Assembly: GCA_043820045.1 (NCBI GenBank)
Contig: JBDREF010000259.1
Coordinates: forward strand, 1-9,052
Length of the DNA: 9,052 nt
Source of the DNA: JBDREF01 sp043820045
GTDB lineage: Bacteria > Planctomycetota > Phycisphaerae > Sedimentisphaerales > Anaerobacaceae
Reading direction: 5' to 3'
This document shows positions 4,760-9,052 of the stretch, piece after piece. A program made the position numbers and the translations under genes. The first letter of the stretch is position 1. Every line of letters starts with the position of its first letter. Under the pieces are notes generated by a model, which had not been told where the DNA came from, did not search any database, and was given only the letters and a program-made list of their open reading frames with translations.

Positions 4760-7285
4760 ATGCAATTCTGGAAAAGAAAAAATACCGGCTCATGCCCTAA
4801 AGCCGACCGGCATCGCGACAATGGAAAATATCGCTGGGTCAAGTACGTATTTCCGGCTGCTGGGCTTGTCTCGCTGATATGGTTTTTGGCTCGCGTGATA
4901 CCGAAGCCTTCGCGCGCCCTGTATCCGTGTCAGCGGATGGCTTTTCCTATGGCCTCCGGGTTCGTGGCCTGGCTGGTGGGGCTTGGCGCCGCGGCGGCGG
5001 CCTTCAGGAAAGCGAAGCTGAGTTTCTCGCGCCGTAGATTTGTCGCCGGCGTCGTATGTCTGACGGTAAGCATTGGGGCCCTGTGGCTCGCTTTGAGCGC
5101 TACGGCGGAAAAGCTGGTCCTGGCCGAGCCGCAGGCCGCGAACTCACCGATGGGAACCGCCCACGGCATAAACCCCGGCCGCGTCGTCTGGGTCCACGAC
5201 CCGGATGCGACGGATTGGGATGGGCCCGGCGACGGACATCTCTGGCAGGATGAGCACACGAATCCAGCGGTATGCGAGCAGATGATGTCCCGCGCCATTC
5301 GCTCGTTGACCGGTGAATCCACGGACGCCAAGGCGTGGGATGCCCTGTTCCGCTATCACAACAAGGCCCGCGGCAAGGGCGACGTAGGCTACAGGCCGGG
5401 CGAGAAGATCACGATCAAAGTGAACTTCGTCGGCTTCATCCGGACCATGCGGAGTGTCAACCGGGATACGTACGCGCTGGACGAGTGGCAGGACTATATG
5501 AACACCTCGCCGCAGTTGATCGCCGCCCTCCTCAAGGAGTTGACTCAGGTCGCGGGCGTCCGGCAGTCGGATATCGCCATCGGCGACAGTCTCGCCTACT
5601 TCGCCAGCGAGTACTACGACATGCTCCACAGGCAGTTCCCGGATGTGACCTACCTCGACTGCAAAGGCGGTTCCGGCCGGACGAAGATGGAGCTTTCTAC
5701 TGAGCCGCTGTATTGGAGCTGCCGGCCGGAGGGCGTCCAGCAGGACTACGTGCCCAGGGCCTACGCCGAGGCTGAATACCTCATCAACTTCGCCAACCTC
5801 AAGGCCCACAGCGGCGCGGGTGTCACGCTGTGTGCGAAGAACCACTACGGCTCATTCTTCCGCGCGCCGCCGGACAAGGGCTATTACGACATGCACAAGA
5901 GCGGCTTCAGCAAGGGCAGCGCAGAATACCGCAACCTCGTGGACCTCACGGGCCACTCGCAGCTCGGCGGCAAGACCTTGCTCTACCTGCTCGACGGTCT
6001 CTACTCCGGCGTGCATCCGAAGGACCGCGTGCCGAGGAAGTGGGCCTCCGCCCCCTTCAACGGGGACTGGACGTCGAGTTTGTTTGCCTCGCAGGACCCG
6101 GTGGCGATCGACTCGGTGGGACTGGACTTCCTGCAGGTCGATTTGCCGGAGGCGGCCTGCATGGCCGGGACCGACGACTACCTGCACGAGGCGGCCCTCG
6201 CAGACAATCCACCCTCCGGCACATTCTACGACCCGGACCATGCGACTGCTACGGTCCGCCTCGCCAGCCTCGGCGTGCACGAGCACTGGAACAATCCGCA
6301 GGAGAAGAAATACTCCCGTAACCTCGGCACCGGCGACGGCATCGAGCTTGTGGCGGTGACTGAGCCGGGTGGCAGCCTCAAAGGCGAAGCCTTTGGGGAT
6401 GGCAATGCCGGCAATCACCATCCCCAAGCTGCGCTTGAGGCTGCCACCCCGGTCGCGCCTGGGGCGAAAGTGGTGAAGCTCGCCGACGGTTTTGAGTTCA
6501 CGGAGGGCCCCGCCGTCGATGCTCACGGCAACGTATTCTTCACGGACCAGCCGAACAATCGAATTCAAAAGTGGTCGGTGGATGGCACTTCCCCTGGGGG
6601 CAAGCTCTCAGTCTTTCACGACAATCCAGGCAGGTCGAACGGCCTGTTCTTCGACGCCAGCGGCAACCTGTTAGCCTGTGCGGACATGGATAACGAGCTG
6701 TGGTCGATTGATATGAGCGGCAAAGCGACTGTGCTTGTCAAAGACTACAAAGGCAAGAAGCTGAACGGCCCGAACGACCTGTGGCCCGACCCGAAGGGCG
6801 GCATTTACTTCACCGACCCGCTTTATAAAAGGCCCTACTGGACCCGCGGCCCGGCGATGCAGCAGGACGGCCAGCACGTCTATTATCTGGCCCCCGACCG
6901 CAAGACGCTGATACGGGTGACCGAAGATCTGGTGCAGCCCAACGGTATTATCGGCACGCCCGACGGTACGTATCTGTACGTCGCCGATATCGGGGACAGG
7001 AAAACCTACAGGTATCGCACGAACGCCGACGGGACGCTCGCCAACAAGAAGCTCTTCTGCTCGATGGGCTCGGACGGCATGACGATTGATAATGAGGGAA
7101 ATATCTACCTGACGGGAAAAGGCGTCACGGTATTCAACCCGGCGGGTGAGAAGATCGAGCAAATCCCGATCGACGCCGGCTGGACGGCGAACGTCTGCTT
7201 CGGCGGCGCCGACAGGCACACACTCTTTGTCACCGCCCAGAAATCACTCTACGCGCTGCGGATGCGGGTCAGGGGTGTGCAGTAG
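4760..7285 (+). CDS. Membrane-anchored DUF362 protein fused to SMP-30/gluconolactonase domain
   Basis: This 841-residue protein begins with three membrane helices (about 29-47, 62-83 and 94-113). The basic N-terminus and basic 84-93 loop place the rest outside the cytoplasm. Residues 140-530 form a DUF362 domain: I218-K-V-N-F, N346-L-K-A-H, V355-T-L-C-A-K-N-H-Y-G and D446-P-V-A-I-D-S. DUF362 has no settled function. Residues 570-835 form an SMP-30/gluconolactonase/LRE six-bladed propeller. By motif, E582 in T-E-G-P, N672 in G-P-N-D and D772 in S-D-G-M match the metal ligands of SMP-30, so lactone hydrolysis is plausible but the substrate is unknown. The linker (536-565) is encoded by an inverted repeat. 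The gene has its own promoter at 4674 and ribosome site at 4747. A second DUF362 gene follows 182 bp downstream, suggesting a shared extracytoplasmic pathway. Domain calls are strong; the function is inference. Confidence 0.85.
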   Translation: MQFWKRKNTGSCPKADRHRDNGKYRWVKYVFPAAGLVSLIWFLARVIPKPSRALYPCQRMAFPMASGFVAWLVGLGAAAAAFRKAKLSFSRRRFVAGVVCLTVSIGALWLALSATAEKLVLAEPQAANSPMGTAHGINPGRVVWVHDPDATDWDGPGDGHLWQDEHTNPAVCEQMMSRAIRSLTGESTDAKAWDALFRYHNKARGKGDVGYRPGEKITIKVNFVGFIRTMRSVNRDTYALDEWQDYMNTSPQLIAALLKELTQVAGVRQSDIAIGDSLAYFASEYYDMLHRQFPDVTYLDCKGGSGRTKMELSTEPLYWSCRPEGVQQDYVPRAYAEAEYLINFANLKAHSGAGVTLCAKNHYGSFFRAPPDKGYYDMHKSGFSKGSAEYRNLVDLTGHSQLGGKTLLYLLDGLYSGVHPKDRVPRKWASAPFNGDWTSSLFASQDPVAIDSVGLDFLQVDLPEAACMAGTDDYLHEAALADNPPSGTFYDPDHATATVRLASLGVHEHWNNPQEKKYSRNLGTGDGIELVAVTEPGGSLKGEAFGDGNAGNHHPQAALEAATPVAPGAKVVKLADGFEFTEGPAVDAHGNVFFTDQPNNRIQKWSVDGTSPGGKLSVFHDNPGRSNGLFFDASGNLLACADMDNELWSIDMSGKATVLVKDYKGKKLNGPNDLWPDPKGGIYFTDPLYKRPYWTRGPAMQQDGQHVYYLAPDRKTLIRVTEDLVQPNGIIGTPDGTYLYVADIGDRKTYRYRTNADGTLANKKLFCSMGSDGMTIDNEGNIYLTGKGVTVFNPAGEKIEQIPIDAGWTANVCFGGADRHTLFVTAQKSLYALRMRVRGVQ
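6365..6452. repeat. 88 bp palindromic element inside the coding sequence, between domains
   Basis: The arms 6365-6402 and 6418-6452 are inverted copies differing by a few short indels and one substitution. They share the core TGGCAGCCTCAA and the end TTGGGGATGG. Each arm is itself a small hairpin: caaaggc-gaa-gcctttg at 6379-6395 and caagc-tgc-gcttg at 6425-6437. The 15-base centre holds the palindrome tgccggca. The element reads through in frame as a Gly/Ala/His-rich linker of about 30 residues between the DUF362 and SMP-30 domains. Confidence 0.75.
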
Positions 7286-7467
7286 TACCGCGTTTCATAA
7301 ATCGTGTGATTATGGGATTGCTTCGCTTCGCTCGCAATGACATCAAATGCCTTATATGTCATTGCGAGGAGCGCAGCGACGAAGCAATCTCTTCCCGCTT
7401 CGTCGCGGAACTTGTGAAATGCGACAGTAGTTCCACTGTTAAGGTTGAGTTTTGAGAGGAGCAACCA
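7286..7467. other. Intergenic region carrying a REP-like palindrome
   Basis: This 182 bp gap lies between the two DUF362 genes. Nearly half of it is the palindromic repeat at 7314-7391. I see no convincing promoter, so the downstream gene may be read through from 4674. A ribosome site GAGGAG at 7456-7461 serves the next gene. Confidence 0.5.
7314..7391. repeat. REP-like palindrome of the 'cattgcgag / gaagcaat' type
   Basis: The arm at 7314-7343 (gggattgcttcg...cgcaatgacat) is inverted at 7356-7391 (atgtcattgcgag...gaagcaatctc), with a 12-base AT-rich loop and small indels. The sequence type is a well-known dispersed intergenic palindrome in many bacteria, whose chance translation gives tell-tale strings such as IASEAKQS and ALLAMT. 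It can fold into a long hairpin just after the fusion gene and may stabilise mRNA or attenuate read-through. Confidence 0.8.
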
Positions 7468-8535
7468 ATGCCGGATGGTGACAACAGGCTGAATCGGCGC
7501 GATATTCTCAAAGGTTTCGGAGTCGGGGCTTTGGGCCTTGCGCTGGGCGGCAAATGTTTTGGCCCGACTGCGGGTTACGCTGCACCGGGAAGTCCGTGGG
7601 TGAAGGAAAATAGCTTGTTCAAGCCTGCAACGGCTCCGGCGAGAGTCTGTCTGGTCAAGGGTAACGACCGGCGGGAGATTGTCTATCAGGCGCTTAAGAA
7701 AATCGAGGACGAAGTTCTCGCCTCCATCGGCAACAAGAAGATTCTCATCAAGCCGAACTTCGTGGTTACGACCCGCCAGCTCGCCGCCACGCACGTGGAC
7801 GCGGTGCGCGGAATACTGGATTTTCTCAAGCCGCACCACACCAAACAGATCATCGTCGGCGAATCGACAATCTCCAGAGAGGGCACATTTCACGGCTTCG
7901 AGAATTACGGCTATCTGCCGTTAGAGAAGGAATACAACGTCGAGCTGGTCGATCTCAACAAGCAGCCGTGCCGGTACCGCTACATCTTCGGCGAAGGTCA
8001 CCGGCCCACCCCCATTCGGATTATCTCGACGTTTCTGGACCCGGACCTGTACATCATCTCTGCGGCGAAGATGAAGACCCACGACCGCGTGGTCACGACT
8101 CTGTCGCTTAAGAACATTCTGCTCGGCGCGCCGATGAACGATTACAAGACGAACGACAAGCGACTGATGCACAGCGAGTACAACTTCTCCCGCAAGTCGC
8201 TTCTCAATTACAACATGTTCCACCTGGCGCAGGAGATTTATCCCGACCTCGGCGTGATCGACGGCTTCGAGGCGATGGAAGGCAACGGCCCGACCGGAGG
8301 GACACCCGTCGATGCGAGGATTGCTATGGCGAGCCTGGACCCGCTGGCGATGGATACCCTGGCTACCAAGCTGATGGGGTTCGACCCGAGCCGGATAATG
8401 TACCTGGCGAGCATGGCGCAGGCGGGCATGGGTCAGGGGGACTTGAGCAAGGTGGAAGTGCTCGGTACGCCGCCGGAGCAGTGCCAGTTTCACTTCAAGG
8501 CGAACCAGAAACTGATCGAGCCATACGGTCTCTGA
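7468..8535 (+). CDS. Tat-exported DUF362 domain protein
   Basis: This 355-residue protein starts with a twin-arginine signal: N9-R-R-D-I-L-K15, then a mild hydrophobic run at 17-28 and a possible A-x-A site ending at A39. It should therefore be folded before export to the periplasm, which often, though not always, means a bound cofactor. The mature part is one DUF362 domain: I93-K-P-N-F-V, K201-M-K-T-H, T210-T-L-S-L-K-N-I-L-L-G, D265-G-F-E-A-M-E-G-N-G-P and D291-P-L-A-M-D-T. No ferredoxin-type cysteine cluster is present, unlike some DUF362 proteins. The start is fixed by GAGGAG at 7456-7461, six bases before the ATG. It is a distant paralogue of the DUF362 half of the preceding gene and probably works with it. 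The biochemical role is unknown. Confidence 0.87.
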   Translation: MPDGDNRLNRRDILKGFGVGALGLALGGKCFGPTAGYAAPGSPWVKENSLFKPATAPARVCLVKGNDRREIVYQALKKIEDEVLASIGNKKILIKPNFVVTTRQLAATHVDAVRGILDFLKPHHTKQIIVGESTISREGTFHGFENYGYLPLEKEYNVELVDLNKQPCRYRYIFGEGHRPTPIRIISTFLDPDLYIISAAKMKTHDRVVTTLSLKNILLGAPMNDYKTNDKRLMHSEYNFSRKSLLNYNMFHLAQEIYPDLGVIDGFEAMEGNGPTGGTPVDARIAMASLDPLAMDTLATKLMGFDPSRIMYLASMAQAGMGQGDLSKVEVLGTPPEQCQFHFKANQKLIEPYGL

Positions 8536-8569
8536 GCGGTCACGGAGTTGCTGCTGCGCCGCTGTTTTT
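8535..8569 (+). terminator. Possible weak terminator after the DUF362 gene
   Basis: Arms agcgg (8535-8539) and ccgct (8559-8563) are followed by gttttt (8564-8569). The 5 bp stem and 19-base loop make it weak. It is placed as expected, in a 59 bp gap between converging genes. Confidence 0.3.
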
Positions 8570-8594
8570 CATATCATCCGGGGCCGCTTGTCGC

Positions 8595-9014
8595 TTATGC
8601 CGTCTCGCTCAGGAGGGACACGGCCCTGTGCGGCGAGATATTGCCTTGTACCTGCTCGGCTGCGGCGGGGTCGTCGGCAATCTCGTGTGCCAGCGATGTG
8701 CCGGATTTTTCCCACGCATCCTCGTTGATATTTTTCATCTCACTGCTTAAGTAGTCCTTGAACGATCTGAACTCCATCAGCGTTATGGTTTCATCCGGAC
8801 GTTCAGTGACTTCAAGGCCCAATCGATCCGTGTTTGCATCCTTGATATCGCCTGTTTCCTTCACGGCCGTTTTGAGCTTTTTCCACATGTTCTTATGGCT
8901 TAACCTCTCAGCACCGAAGCTAAGGTCCATCGCGTGGATGAATTTATCGCGCTCGTCCACTACCGAAATTACTTTCTCGACGATGTTTTCGGCAAGTTCG
9001 GCCGTTGCTGTCAA
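8595..9014 (-). CDS. Small uncharacterised cytoplasmic protein
   Basis: I do not recognise this 139-residue protein. It has no membrane segment, signal peptide or cysteine, is rich in charged residues, and looks mostly helical, with a disordered Ala/Gln-rich tail. The middle (about residues 60-100, L-E-V-T-E-R-P-D-E-T then M-E-F-R-S-F-K-D-Y-L) has the most protein-like pattern. The start is doubtful. The frame opens after a TAG at about 9039-9041, and the best upstream codon is TTG at 9014, with AGGA too close for an ideal ribosome site. A GTG at residue 19 (8960) and an ATG at residue 29 (8930) are alternatives. The gene converges on the Tat-DUF362 gene, with 59 bases between the stops. Confidence 0.55.
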   Translation of the reverse strand: MTATAELAENIVEKVISVVDERDKFIHAMDLSFGAERLSHKNMWKKLKTAVKETGDIKDANTDRLGLEVTERPDETITLMEFRSFKDYLSSEMKNINEDAWEKSGTSLAHEIADDPAAAEQVQGNISPHRAVSLLSETA

Positions 9015-9052
9015 TTTCCTGTGGGTGGATGATCTGATCTATTCGGGTGTAG

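Noticed and set aside
3182..7482. 15-base exact match tgccggatggtgaca near 3182 and at 7469
   Set aside because: Both copies encode the same short P-D-G-D residues in unrelated proteins, and no wider similarity surrounds them, so chance is a fair explanation.
7249..7893. 214-codon open frame on the minus strand between and over the two DUF362 genes
   Set aside because: It is antisense to the Tat-DUF362 gene and runs through the REP-like palindrome. The strings IASEAKQS and ALLAMT are typical chance translations of that repeat.

Overview
This 9.05 kb bacterial window has moderate to high GC and carries seven protein genes, two of which touch or run off a window edge. I see no rRNA, tRNA, CRISPR array, transposase or phage gene. 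The gene set suggests an environmental bacterium of the Planctomycetota (Phycisphaerae-like) or a similar lineage. The reasons are a type II (archaeal-type) 3-dehydroquinate synthase in a bacterial setting, exported DUF362 and SMP-30/gluconolactonase proteins, and palindromic intergenic repeats. This taxonomic call is inference.

Left block, minus strand. A membrane protein with a C-terminal domain resembling PilZ (1102-2508) is followed, after a 214 bp gap, by a secreted protein made of tandem beta-rich repeats (1-887, truncated by the window edge). A 589 bp divergent gap (2509-3097) separates this block from the plus-strand genes.

Central block, plus strand. A 3-dehydroquinate synthase II gene (3098-4093) and an MgtC/SapB membrane protein gene (4098-4556) are only 4 bp apart and look like a coupled operon. 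It is driven by a clear sigma-70-type promoter at 2988-3016. That promoter lies inside the longest open frame for the synthase, so it rules out the far-upstream start.

Right block, plus strand. A second good promoter (4674-4702) precedes an 841-residue protein (4760-7285) with three N-terminal membrane segments, a DUF362 domain and a C-terminal SMP-30/gluconolactonase beta-propeller. The linker between the two large domains is encoded by a near-perfect 88 bp inverted repeat, apparently a palindromic element carried in frame. The next gene (7468-8535) is a second DUF362 protein with a twin-arginine signal. The 182 bp gap between the two holds a palindromic repeat of the widespread 'cattgcgag...gaagcaat' type. 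By topology or signal, both DUF362 proteins should act outside the cytoplasmic membrane. A small uncharacterised gene (8595-9014, minus strand) converges on the block.

The best candidates for something undescribed are the membrane-anchored DUF362-SMP-30 fusion with its neighbouring Tat-exported DUF362 paralogue, the in-frame palindromic element in that fusion, and the cysteine-rich PilZ-like membrane protein.
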